From CAYLZN01 sp964387935 (GTDB lineage Bacteria > Acidobacteriota > Vicinamibacteria > Vicinamibacterales > JAFNAJ01), in assembly GCA_964387935.1 (NCBI GenBank), contig CAYLZN010000179.1:1-11575 (forward strand): a stretch of DNA of 11,575 bases, given 5' to 3'. Positions 6,600 through 11,575 of the stretch are shown here, piece by piece (position 1 is the stretch's first letter; each line of letters opens with the position of its first letter). The notes beneath the pieces were generated by a model. The model made no database searches. It was not told the origin of the DNA and saw only the letters and a program-made list of their open reading frames with translations. Both the position numbers and the translations under genes were made by a program.

Positions 6600-7115
6600 T
6601 CAGCGTTGCGCGTCGCGTGCACGCTCGAAGGCGGCCAGCGCTTCGGCACCGAACAGGACGAAGCGGACCTCGGTCACCCGTGTGGCCGCCTCGCGGACGG
6701 CGCGAATCGCCACGGGCGCCGCCAGGTCGAGCGGGTAGCCGTACACCCCCGTTGAGATCGCGGGGAAGGCCACGGTGCGGGCGCCGAGCTCGTCGGCCAC
6801 GCGGAGCGCCTCGATGTGACAGGACGCGAGGATGGCTGAGCGATCCTCGCGCGGGGAGAACACCGGACCCACGGTGTGAATCACCCAGCGGGCTGGAAGG
6901 GCGCCCGCGGTGGTCGCGACGGCGCGACCCGGAGGCAGGCCGTCCGGATACTCCCGCTCACGGATGATCCGACATGCCTCGAGAATCGCCGGGCCTCCGC
7001 GCCGATGAATGGCGCCATCGACGCCGCCACCGCCCAACAGGCTGGAGTTCGCGGCGTTGACGATGGCGTCGACGTGCTGGGTGGTGAGGTCGCCGAGGAT
7101 CAGAGAGATCGACAT
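6600..7115 (-). CDS. Macro-domain protein (ADP-ribose / O-acetyl-ADP-ribose hydrolase type)
   Basis: This 171-residue protein is a single macro domain of normal length. Visible marks are the GDLT turn with D9, VDAIVNAAN (15-23) with the adenine- and ribose-contacting asparagines, LLGGGGVDGAIHR (26-38), HTVGP at 80-84, and FPAISTGVYGYP (117-128), the phosphate-binding loop. Proteins of the YmdB / MacroD class with the NAAN...GGGGVDGAI signature deacetylate O-acetyl-ADP-ribose or remove ADP-ribose from proteins or nucleic acid. The ATG at 7113-7115 gives the standard N-terminus directly before the GDLT strand. It lacks a Shine-Dalgarno, so initiation may be leaderless or weak. No sirtuin, ART toxin or other ADP-ribosylation partner is in the window. 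It diverges from the tRNA-Thr gene. Confidence 0.9.
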   Translation of the reverse strand: MSISLILGDLTTQHVDAIVNAANSSLLGGGGVDGAIHRRGGPAILEACRIIREREYPDGLPPGRAVATTAGALPARWVIHTVGPVFSPREDRSAILASCHIEALRVADELGARTVAFPAISTGVYGYPLDLAAPVAIRAVREAATRVTEVRFVLFGAEALAAFERARDAQR

Positions 7116-7128
7116 CGGGGTCAGGACG

Positions 7129-7154
7129 GGCTCGCGGCTCAGCGGCTCGCGGCT
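7129..7154. repeat. Short direct repeat GGCTCGCGGCT, period 15
   Basis: Two exact 11-base copies lie at 7129-7139 and 7144-7154, in the spacer between the macro-domain gene and the tRNA promoter. This is another spacer made of reiterated words, with its own word. No function is evident. Confidence 0.6.
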
Positions 7155-7170
7155 GGCGCGCGGGCCGGTA

Positions 7171-7179
7171 TGGTAATAT
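7171..7179 (+). promoter_or_regulatory. Extended -10 promoter (TGGTAATAT) for tRNA-Thr
   Basis: TG at 7171-7172 plus TAATAT at 7174-7179 is a near-consensus extended -10 in a GC-rich spacer. It predicts a start near 7186 and a 5' leader of about 58 nt before the tRNA, to be removed by RNase P. No clear -35 is seen. Confidence 0.55.
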
Positions 7180-7243
7180 GTCGTGTTTGCGCGGGGCCGA
7201 CAAGGCCCGCCCGCGGGGCGTGCCGCGCAAAAGGCCCGCCGAG

Positions 7244-7319
7244 GCCGGCGTAGCTCAGTTGGTAGAGCAGCTGATTCGTAATCAGCAGGTCGTCGGTTCA
7301 AGTCCGACCGCCGGCTCCA
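7244..7319 (+). tRNA. tRNA-Thr (anticodon CGT)
   Basis: All arms can be drawn by hand. The acceptor 7244-7250 pairs with 7309-7315 (GCCGGCG/CGCCGGC). The D-arm is GCTC/GAGC (7253-7256 with 7265-7268). The anticodon stem is GCTGA/TCAGC around loop TTCGTAA, with anticodon CGT at 7277-7279 reading ACG. The T-arm is GTCGG/CCGAC with loop TTCAAGT. Discriminator T is at 7316 and an encoded CCA at 7317-7319. Anticodon CGU decodes the Thr codon ACG, frequent in GC-rich genomes. Confidence 0.97.
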
Positions 7320-7610
7320 GAAAATCATCAAGAAATCTGGCCGCTTTCGCCTCAACGGCTCTTCACAAACTCGCGTCGGCCACAGCGACAGGTGCTGGCT
7401 GGCTCCTTCCTGGCTCGTTCGGGTTCGTTGGAGTCCGGCTTGCGCGTCCCCACGACAGGCAATTGTGAAACATGGGCAGCGGGTGGAATCGGTGCTCAGG
7501 TCGGTACCGAAACCCGTACTTGACCCGGCGAGACCATGCATGCAGAGTGTCCGAGTCGCGCGCTTTCTCTGAGATCGCCAACTTCTCTACACAAGGGAAC
7601 GGAGGCCGTC
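7320..7610. other. Spacer between tRNA-Thr and the small protein gene
   Basis: I see no gene in these 291 bases. There is no T-tract terminator after the tRNA; a weak 5-bp CCAGA/TCTGG pair (7317-7321 with 7336-7340) is all that could fold. TTGACC at 7520-7525 is a possible -35, but the bases 17 downstream (CAGAGT, 7543-7548) are a poor -10. Base composition is a little less GC-rich than the coding regions. Confidence 0.5.
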
Positions 7611-7955
7611 ATGGCTGGATCCAGGGCGAAAATGATTGCGAGCAAGGCCGACGTGGCGATTGTCCAGGACCCGGACGGGAGTTTCCACGTACGACCGGGC
7701 ACGTTCATCGTGGAGTCGAGCAGCAAGAAGGTCACGTTCAGGAACTACACTGGCCAGGACGCCGTGCTCGTGTTTCCGAAAGGACAGGACACCATCACAA
7801 AGGTTCTCACCGCCTTTCAGAGGGATGCCGGCGGCAATGACAAGCAGGACGTGACTCTGACTGCCGCTTTCGAGGCAGGAGTTCACCGCTATCACGTGTA
7901 CATCGGTGACGCCGAGGCTCACGGTAATTCAGACCCGAGCATCATCGTGGACTGA
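7611..7955 (+). CDS. Small unrecognised protein, possibly a beta-sandwich (cupredoxin-like) fold
   Basis: This 114-residue protein is not one I recognise. The ATG at 7611 is supported by GGAGG at 7601-7605, five bases upstream; an in-frame ATG at 7536 would add an implausible tail. It has no cysteine, no membrane segment and no signal peptide. Alternating strands are evident: FHVRPGTFIVES, KKVTFRNYTG, AVLVFPKG, DVTLTAAF, HRYHVYIG and a final SDPSIIVD. The ending GNSDPSIIVD and the Tyr/His-rich strand before it recall small cupredoxin-like beta-sandwich proteins, but the metal-binding Cys and Met are missing. It stands alone, with the downstream alcohol dehydrogenase facing it. Codon use is somewhat less GC-extreme than its neighbours, which could mean transfer or weak selection. 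Confidence 0.7.
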   Translation: MAGSRAKMIASKADVAIVQDPDGSFHVRPGTFIVESSSKKVTFRNYTGQDAVLVFPKGQDTITKVLTAFQRDAGGNDKQDVTLTAAFEAGVHRYHVYIGDAEAHGNSDPSIIVD

Positions 7956-8000
7956 CCTCGGTCCGAAAATCGGTCTGCGGCCTGCGGCAGGGGCGCACCA

Positions 8001-8020
8001 GGCACGAGGCACTCGGCACG
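8001..8020. repeat. GGCAC-word run in a convergent spacer
   Basis: GGCACGA, GGCACTC and GGCACG follow each other between the small protein gene and the dehydrogenase. The words resemble those at 3764-3812. This is a short, low-complexity spacer with no evident function. Confidence 0.45.
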
Positions 8021-8042
8021 GTCCCTCCAGTCGCCATCGCCG

Positions 8043-9083
8043 TCACAGCTTCGTGCAGTCGATCACGAAGCGGAACTTCACGTCGCCTCGGACGGCCCGG
8101 TCGTAGGCGTCGTTGATCTGCCCGGGCACGATCCGCTCGATGTCGCAGACGATGCCGTGCCGCGCGCAGTGATCCAGCATCTCCTGCGTCTCGGGCAGCC
8201 CGCCGACGAGCGAGCCGAGGATGCGACGCCGCCCGAAGATCAGCGGGAACCCGGCGATCGCCATGGGCTCCGGCGGCGCGCCCACGAGGATCAGCGTGCC
8301 GTCGCGACGCAGGCAGCCGAGCGGCCCGTTCATGTCATGTGGGGCCGACACCGTATCGAGAATCACGTCGAAGCGTCCCGCGAGCGCCACGAGCGCGTCG
8401 CCGCTGTTGGTGTGTACGAACTCGTGGGCGCCGAGGCGCAGGGCGTCCGCCTTCTTCGACGCCGAGTGGCTGAGGACCGTCACCTCGGCGCCGAACGACG
8501 CCGCGAGCTTCACGCCCATGTGGCCGAGACCCCCGAGCCCCGTCACCGCCACACGCGTGCCCGCCGTGACGCCGACATGGCGCAGGGGCGAGTACGTGGT
8601 AATGCCGGCGCAGAGCAGCGGCGCCGCGGCCACCGGGTCGAGTGCCTCGGGAATTCGCAGCACGAACCGCTCGTCGACCACTATCTCGGTCGAGTAGCCG
8701 CCGTACGTCGGAGTGGTGCCGTCAGCCTCGAAACTCCCGTAAGTCATGCGGGCGCCGGCTTCGCAGTAGTTCTCGAGACCGTCGCGGCAGCTCCCGCAGG
8801 TCCGACACGAGTCCACGAAGCAGCCGACGCCAACCACGTCGCCCGCCTTGTAGCGGCTCACGTGGCGCCCGACCTCCGCGACCCGCCCGACAATTTCGTG
8901 CCCAGGCACGCAGGGGTACGTCGTGAATCCCCACTCGTTGCGGGCGAAGTGAATGTCCGAATGGCAGATGCCGCAGTGCTCGATCCGGATGCGAACGTCG
9001 GAGTCGCCGGGGTGCCGGCGCTCGACTTCCCACGGAGCGAGCCGGGATTCTGCGCTTCCGGCCGCGTAGGCGCGGACCTTCAT
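8043..9083 (-). CDS. Zinc-dependent NAD(P)H alcohol dehydrogenase (YahK / cinnamyl-alcohol-dehydrogenase type)
   Basis: This 346-residue medium-chain dehydrogenase is complete. Catalytic zinc ligands are C40 (in CGICHSD), H62 and E63 (PGHEIVG) and C158 (LLCAG). The structural-zinc lobe has C93, C96, C99 and C107. The Rossmann motif GLGGLG is at 182-187. The strand after it ends in VLSHSASK, with Ser/Lys rather than an acidic residue, which suits NADP(H) in this subgroup; that is an inference. YahK/CAD-type enzymes reduce a broad range of aldehydes to alcohols in the cytoplasm, often for detoxification. The ATG at 9081-9083 is set by AAGGAGA (9089-9095 on the complement), five bases upstream. 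It is divergent from the glycosyltransferase gene and convergent with the small protein gene. Confidence 0.93.
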   Translation of the reverse strand: MKVRAYAAGSAESRLAPWEVERRHPGDSDVRIRIEHCGICHSDIHFARNEWGFTTYPCVPGHEIVGRVAEVGRHVSRYKAGDVVGVGCFVDSCRTCGSCRDGLENYCEAGARMTYGSFEADGTTPTYGGYSTEIVVDERFVLRIPEALDPVAAAPLLCAGITTYSPLRHVGVTAGTRVAVTGLGGLGHMGVKLAASFGAEVTVLSHSASKKADALRLGAHEFVHTNSGDALVALAGRFDVILDTVSAPHDMNGPLGCLRRDGTLILVGAPPEPMAIAGFPLIFGRRRILGSLVGGLPETQEMLDHCARHGIVCDIERIVPGQINDAYDRAVRGDVKFRFVIDCTKL

Positions 9084-9105
9084 GACTGTCTCCTTCGTGT
9101 GCCGG

Positions 9106-9136
9106 CCGCCAGCCGCACGCCGCGCGCCGCCAGCCG
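9106..9136. repeat. Direct repeat CCGCCAGCCG, period 21
   Basis: Two exact 10-base copies at 9106-9115 and 9127-9136 lie in the divergent promoter region between the dehydrogenase and the glycosyltransferase. Copies spaced 21 bases, two helical turns, could form a binding site, but every spacer here contains reiterated words, so chance duplication is as likely. Confidence 0.4.
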
Positions 9137-9152
9137 ACCGTCGTTTCGAGGT

Positions 9153-9159
9153 TAGACTA
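9153..9159. promoter_or_regulatory. Overlapping divergent -10 candidates (TAGACT / TAGTCT)
   Basis: Plus-strand TAGACT (9153-9158) and minus-strand TAGTCT (9159-9154) overlap in the near-palindrome TAGACTA. They could serve the glycosyltransferase (start near 9165) and the dehydrogenase (start near 9147) in opposite directions. No good -35 accompanies either. Confidence 0.35.
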
Positions 9160-9160
9160 C

Positions 9161-9190
9161 GGCTCCGGGAGTCACGTCTCCGCCGGAGCC
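9161..9190 (+). promoter_or_regulatory. Hairpin containing the Shine-Dalgarno of the glycosyltransferase gene
   Basis: GGCTCCGG (9161-9168) pairs perfectly with CCGGAGCC (9183-9190) around a 14-nt loop. The right arm contains the ribosome site GGAG (9185-9188) for the GTG at 9194. If the transcript includes the left arm, initiation would be partly masked. Confidence 0.5.
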
Positions 9191-9193
9191 CGC

Positions 9194-10519
9194 GTGTCGA
9201 ATCGCCGGACCCTCATCGCCATCCTCGTCGGCGCGTTCCTCCTCCGGGCGCTGCCAGTGCTGCTCGGCCCGGACCAGCTCGACCGGTTCTCGACGCTCGA
9301 CACCCCCCTCTACTGGGAGCTCGCCACCAACCTGCACCAGCGCGGAGCGTTCGCGGCCACCCCGCGCACCCCGCCGGTTCAGCGCATCGAGAACCCCTGG
9401 CCCGTCGAGGTGTTCCGGACGCCAGGCTACCCGCTGGTCCTGGCCGGCTTCTTCGCCCTGGGCCTCGAATCGCCTCGGCCCATTCTGCTCGCTCAGATCG
9501 CCCTCGACCTGGTGCTGGTGGTCCTCGCCTGGGCGATCGGCACTCGCCTGTTCGGAGCCCCGACCGGTTCCGTGGCGGCCCTCTTGATGGCCGTCGACGT
9601 GCCCCACATCGTCCAGTCGAACCTGATCATGTCGGACATCCCCTTCGCGCTGACGGTCGGGGCCGCCCTGGCCCTCACGGTCACCTGCGGCCCCGCATCG
9701 AGCCCGCGCGCCGCCGCGATCACGGGGGTGTTCCTGCTCCTCGCCAGCGCCTTCCGGCCGGTCGGATTCGGCCTCAGCCTGATCGTGGCGGCGTTCTGGC
9801 TGTTCCGCACGCGCCGCGCCAGCCACGCGGCCATCGTCCTGCTGCTCGGGTTCTCGTTCGCCTCCGCCTGGATGCTGCGGAACTACCGGGCGGTGGGCGA
9901 ACTCACCCCGTCGAGCGCGTTCGATTTCAACCTCTACGTCCTCACGGCCGGTCGGGTGCAGGCGCGCGCCGAGGGCGTCGCCGTGAGCGACGCCGTCGCG
10001 TCGATTTCGACGCGAGTGTCCACCGACCTGGACACCCGCGGCATCGGCGCATGGCGCGAGTCGTTGCGGCAACACGGTGGCGCCGTGTTGCGCGCCCATC
10101 CAGGTGCGGTCGCGGGTGTGGGCCTGCGGGGGCTCGCCGAGATGCTCCTGGCAGGCGAGCGTCGGCACCTCCTGCGCATTCTCGGCCTGGAGGGCGGCCG
10201 GTTCGACGTGCCGTCGCTCTCCGAAGGCCGTCCCGGCGCGAGTCCGGCGCTCGAGTTCCTCAGGCGCCGCCCCCCGCTCGAGTCGGCGCTCCTGCTGAGC
10301 CAGGTGGCGTTCAACGCCTGCGTGCTCGGGCTGGCCTGCTGGGGCTGGCTGACTGTGCGAGACCGGCCGCTCCAGCTGTTCTTTGCGGTGTGCCTGTCCT
10401 ATTTCGTTGTCGGTTCGCTCATCGTGGCCACGGCCCGGATGCGCATCCCGTTCACCCTCGTGCTGGCGGTGCTTGCGGCCCATGGGGCCAGCCGCGCCCG
10501 GCAGTCCGTGCTACACTAG
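9194..10519 (+). CDS. GT-C membrane glycosyltransferase (ArnT/PMT, RgtA-D-like)
   Basis: This 441-residue polytopic membrane protein is of the dolichyl-phosphate-mannose/ArnT class, which transfers a sugar from a polyprenyl-phosphate carrier to an acceptor on the outer face of the inner membrane. The first helix (about 6-24) is followed by TLDTPLYWELA with D36 and Y40, the acidic first periplasmic loop typical of GT-C enzymes, and FRTPGYPL at 73-80, a hallmark of the RgtA-D/PMT_2 group. I count about eight further hydrophobic segments, ending with LVLAVLAAHG. The C-terminal soluble part is short. GTG at 9194 is chosen for its GGAG 5 bases upstream and because it places the first helix at the N-terminus. 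Acceptor (lipid A, glycan or protein) is unknown; no partner gene is adjacent. The stop overlaps the promoter of the RRM gene. Confidence 0.82.
   Translation: MSNRRTLIAILVGAFLLRALPVLLGPDQLDRFSTLDTPLYWELATNLHQRGAFAATPRTPPVQRIENPWPVEVFRTPGYPLVLAGFFALGLESPRPILLAQIALDLVLVVLAWAIGTRLFGAPTGSVAALLMAVDVPHIVQSNLIMSDIPFALTVGAALALTVTCGPASSPRAAAITGVFLLLASAFRPVGFGLSLIVAAFWLFRTRRASHAAIVLLLGFSFASAWMLRNYRAVGELTPSSAFDFNLYVLTAGRVQARAEGVAVSDAVASISTRVSTDLDTRGIGAWRESLRQHGGAVLRAHPGAVAGVGLRGLAEMLLAGERRHLLRILGLEGGRFDVPSLSEGRPGASPALEFLRRRPPLESALLLSQVAFNACVLGLACWGWLTVRDRPLQLFFAVCLSYFVVGSLIVATARMRIPFTLVLAVLAAHGASRARQSVLH
10509..10517 (+). promoter_or_regulatory. Extended -10 promoter (TGCTACACT) of the RNA-binding protein gene
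   Basis: TG at 10509-10510 and TACACT at 10512-10517 form an extended -10 that overlaps the glycosyltransferase stop (TAG, 10517-10519). The predicted start near 10524 gives a leader of about 200 nt. Confidence 0.5.
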
Positions 10520-10523
10520 GCCG

Positions 10524-10725
10524 TCACCCTTGGAAGCCCGCCTTTGCAGTTCACGCGTCAAGAGCCGGACCCAGATGGTCCTCTGCTGCTCCTTCCGCGC
10601 CGTTCTCGCCGAGTTTCGAGCTGCCAGAACGCCGTCGTCCCGCGAGGGTCGTTGCGGCGCGTGATAGTCCGGCATGGAGCCGGGCGTCCCGTGGGTCTCG
10701 CGCGACGAGACCAGGAGCACACAGC
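10524..10725 (+). promoter_or_regulatory. Long 5' leader of the RRM gene with hairpin abutting the Shine-Dalgarno
   Basis: No gene is supported in this stretch. GGTCTCG (10694-10700) pairs with CGAGACC (10706-10712) around a 5-nt loop, and AGGAG (10713-10717) follows at the next base. Just upstream CCGGC/GCCGG (10669-10673 with 10679-10683) gives another small stem. RRM and cold-shock genes are often controlled through long structured leaders, so post-transcriptional control is plausible but inferred. Confidence 0.45.
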
Positions 10726-11061
10726 ATGGGTAGAAAACTGTACGTCGGCAACCTCCCCTACGAAACCGGTGAGCAGGATCTCCAGGACCTGTTCGGGGAA
10801 GTCGGCCCCGTGGAATCGGTGAGCATCATGCGCGACATGGCGACCGGCCGGGCTCGCGGCTTCGCTTTCGTCGAGATGAGCACCGACGCCGACGCGCAAA
10901 GCGCGATCGCGAAGCTGAACGACCGTCAGTTCGGCGGGCGCAACCTGACCGTCAACGAAGCCCGTCCCCGGCCCGAGCGGTCGGGCGGGTTCGGCGGTGG
11001 CGGCGGCCGGAACAGCGGCGGCGGTGGCGGCGGCGGCCGTCGGCGCGAGCCGCGCTGGTAG
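10726..11061 (+). CDS. Glycine/arginine-tailed RRM RNA-binding protein
   Basis: This 111-residue protein is one RNA-recognition motif plus a flexible tail. RNP2 is LYVGNL (5-10) and RNP1 is RGFAFVEM (44-51), with the RNA-stacking aromatics Y6, F46 and F48 all present. The tail from about 82 is Arg-Pro-rich, then almost pure Gly with Arg and ends RRREPRW. The architecture matches the bacterial Rbp family best known in cyanobacteria, where members are often cold-induced and bind mRNA. ATG at 10726 has AGGAG eight bases upstream (10713-10717). The cold-response role is from family knowledge, supported here only by the long structured leader. The GGC-repeat tail is prone to slippage, so its length may vary between strains. 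Confidence 0.93.
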   Translation: MGRKLYVGNLPYETGEQDLQDLFGEVGPVESVSIMRDMATGRARGFAFVEMSTDADAQSAIAKLNDRQFGGRNLTVNEARPRPERSGGFGGGGGRNSGGGGGGGRRREPRW

Positions 11062-11082
11062 CGCTCGAGCAGCTCAGAGGCA

Positions 11083-11132
11083 GGCGGGGCTCGCCCCCAG
11101 GCGGCCCCGCCCGTGCTCCCTCCCGAGGGAGG
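11083..11132. terminator. Possible bidirectional terminator: two GC hairpins between convergent genes
   Basis: GGCGGGGC (11083-11090) pairs with GCCCCGCC (11104-11111). A second palindrome, CCTCC/GGAGG around CGAG (11119-11132), follows and is symmetric enough to form on both strands. Neither has a T-tract, so this is called from position between convergent stops and stem strength. Confidence 0.4.
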
Positions 11133-11134
11133 CT

Positions 11135-11575
11135 TCAGCGTGACGACACGCCTGCCGTCACGTTCCATCCTGCAGTGCGGGCCTCAGCGCCCGCGACATC
11201 CGACATGCGGCCCGTGAGGTGGATCTCGAGTCGCGTGACCCGCAGCTCCGCCCTGGCCCGCGCGGCGATCTCGGCCAGCGCCTCCCTGGTGTCCGGCGTC
11301 GAGCGCACGTAGTCCAACGGCAGCAGCACTGCGGCGCGGATGCCCGACCGCGCGACAAGGGCTCGCGAATCCTTCAGCACGGCGCTCACTGGCGTCCGCG
11401 CATGGAAGCGCCCCAGCATCTCGGCGCTCTCGACGAAGAACAAGGCTTCGCGATCACTCGCCGCCTTCGAGGCCGCGCCCACGTAGTCTGCGGCGCCAGG
11501 CACTGCGATTGGCGCCAGCGCCGCTAGAACGCCGATCGGTTTAGGGATGGCGGGAAAAGGAGCATTTGGAGTCGT
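11135..11575 (-). CDS. Unrecognised protein, C-terminal part (runs off the right edge)
   Basis: The frame is open without a stop from the TGA (complement of 11135-11137) to the window edge, 146 codons. The GTG at 11501-11503 is an internal codon candidate with no Shine-Dalgarno, so I treat the gene as partial at its 5' end. The visible part has a hydrophobic Ala/Pro segment (complement of about 11500-11545), then a helical Ala-, Glu- and Arg-rich portion with strands AVLLPLDYVRS and LRVTRLEIHLTG. I recognise no family. Alternation of helix with LRVTRLEIHLTG-like strands would suit an alpha/beta domain. Coding nature is supported by GC-rich third positions and the strand layout against the convergent RRM gene. 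Confidence 0.55.
   Translation of the reverse strand, partial: TTPNAPFPAIPKPIGVLAALAPIAVPGAADYVGAASKAASDREALFFVESAEMLGRFHARTPVSAVLKDSRALVARSGIRAAVLLPLDYVRSTPDTREALAEIAARARAELRVTRLEIHLTGRMSDVAGAEARTAGWNVTAGVSSR

Noticed and set aside
7116..7125. CGGGGTCAGG near the macro-domain start as a remnant of the 143-216 palindrome
   Set aside because: Only about 9 bases match, with no inverted arm nearby; chance is sufficient.
9152..10483. Open minus-strand frame of 443 codons opposite the glycosyltransferase
   Set aside because: Its composition (Glu, Arg, Gly, His, Gln) is typical of antisense translation of a hydrophobic membrane protein.
9082..10725. N-terminal extension of the RRM protein through the glycosyltransferase region
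   Set aside because: The frame is open but translates to low-complexity Arg/Pro/Ala sequence. The RRM starts normally at 10726 with its own RBS.

Overview
The window is very GC-rich chromosomal DNA, with GC-biased third codon positions and long spurious antisense frames. The proteins are ordinary bacterial types, and most spacers are built from short reiterated GC-rich words. I recall this combination (word-repeat spacers, a GGGGTCAGGTCTTTAC-type palindrome, Tat-exported amidase-signature proteins) from soil and subsurface Acidobacteriota, especially Vicinamibacteria. That placement is an inference; there is no rRNA or marker protein here to settle it.

Layout. Positions 2-142 hold the tail of a probable ABC-2 type permease, directly followed by a perfect long palindrome (143-216). 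A YbaK-type aminoacyl-tRNA deacylase runs leftward (260-730). Diverging from it is a two-gene unit, 915-2992: a HExxH zinc metallopeptidase-like protein whose stop overlaps the start of an ATP-grasp ligase of the D-Ala-D-Ala ligase type. A leftward HAD phosphatase (3058-3726) faces this pair. A second rightward pair (3845-6498) encodes a clan GH-A glycoside hydrolase-like protein and a Tat-signal amidase, with tight translational coupling. A leftward macro-domain protein (6600-7115) diverges from a tRNA-Thr(CGT) gene (7244-7319). Next come a small unrecognised protein (7611-7955), a leftward zinc alcohol dehydrogenase (8043-9083), a rightward GT-C membrane glycosyltransferase (9194-10519), a Gly/Arg-tailed RRM RNA-binding protein with a leader of about 200 nt (10726-11061), and the C-terminal part of an unrecognised leftward protein that runs off the right edge (11135-11575).

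Genes that probably work together are few. The clearest unit is the peptidase/ATP-grasp pair, whose 4-nt overlap suggests stoichiometric co-expression and a peptide-modifying or peptide-ligating role. It is the best candidate here for a little-described system. The glycosidase/amidase pair is a second coupled unit, but the first protein looks cytoplasmic and the second exported, so a shared pathway is uncertain. The rest look like independent housekeeping or accessory genes.

Regulatory structure visible by eye: extended -10 promoters of the form TGnTAnnnT in front of the glycosidase (apparently leaderless), the tRNA and the RRM gene; hairpins that touch or contain the Shine-Dalgarno of the glycosyltransferase and RRM genes; and two related GTACGGC heptamer arrays, each starting 8 nt after a stop codon between convergent genes.
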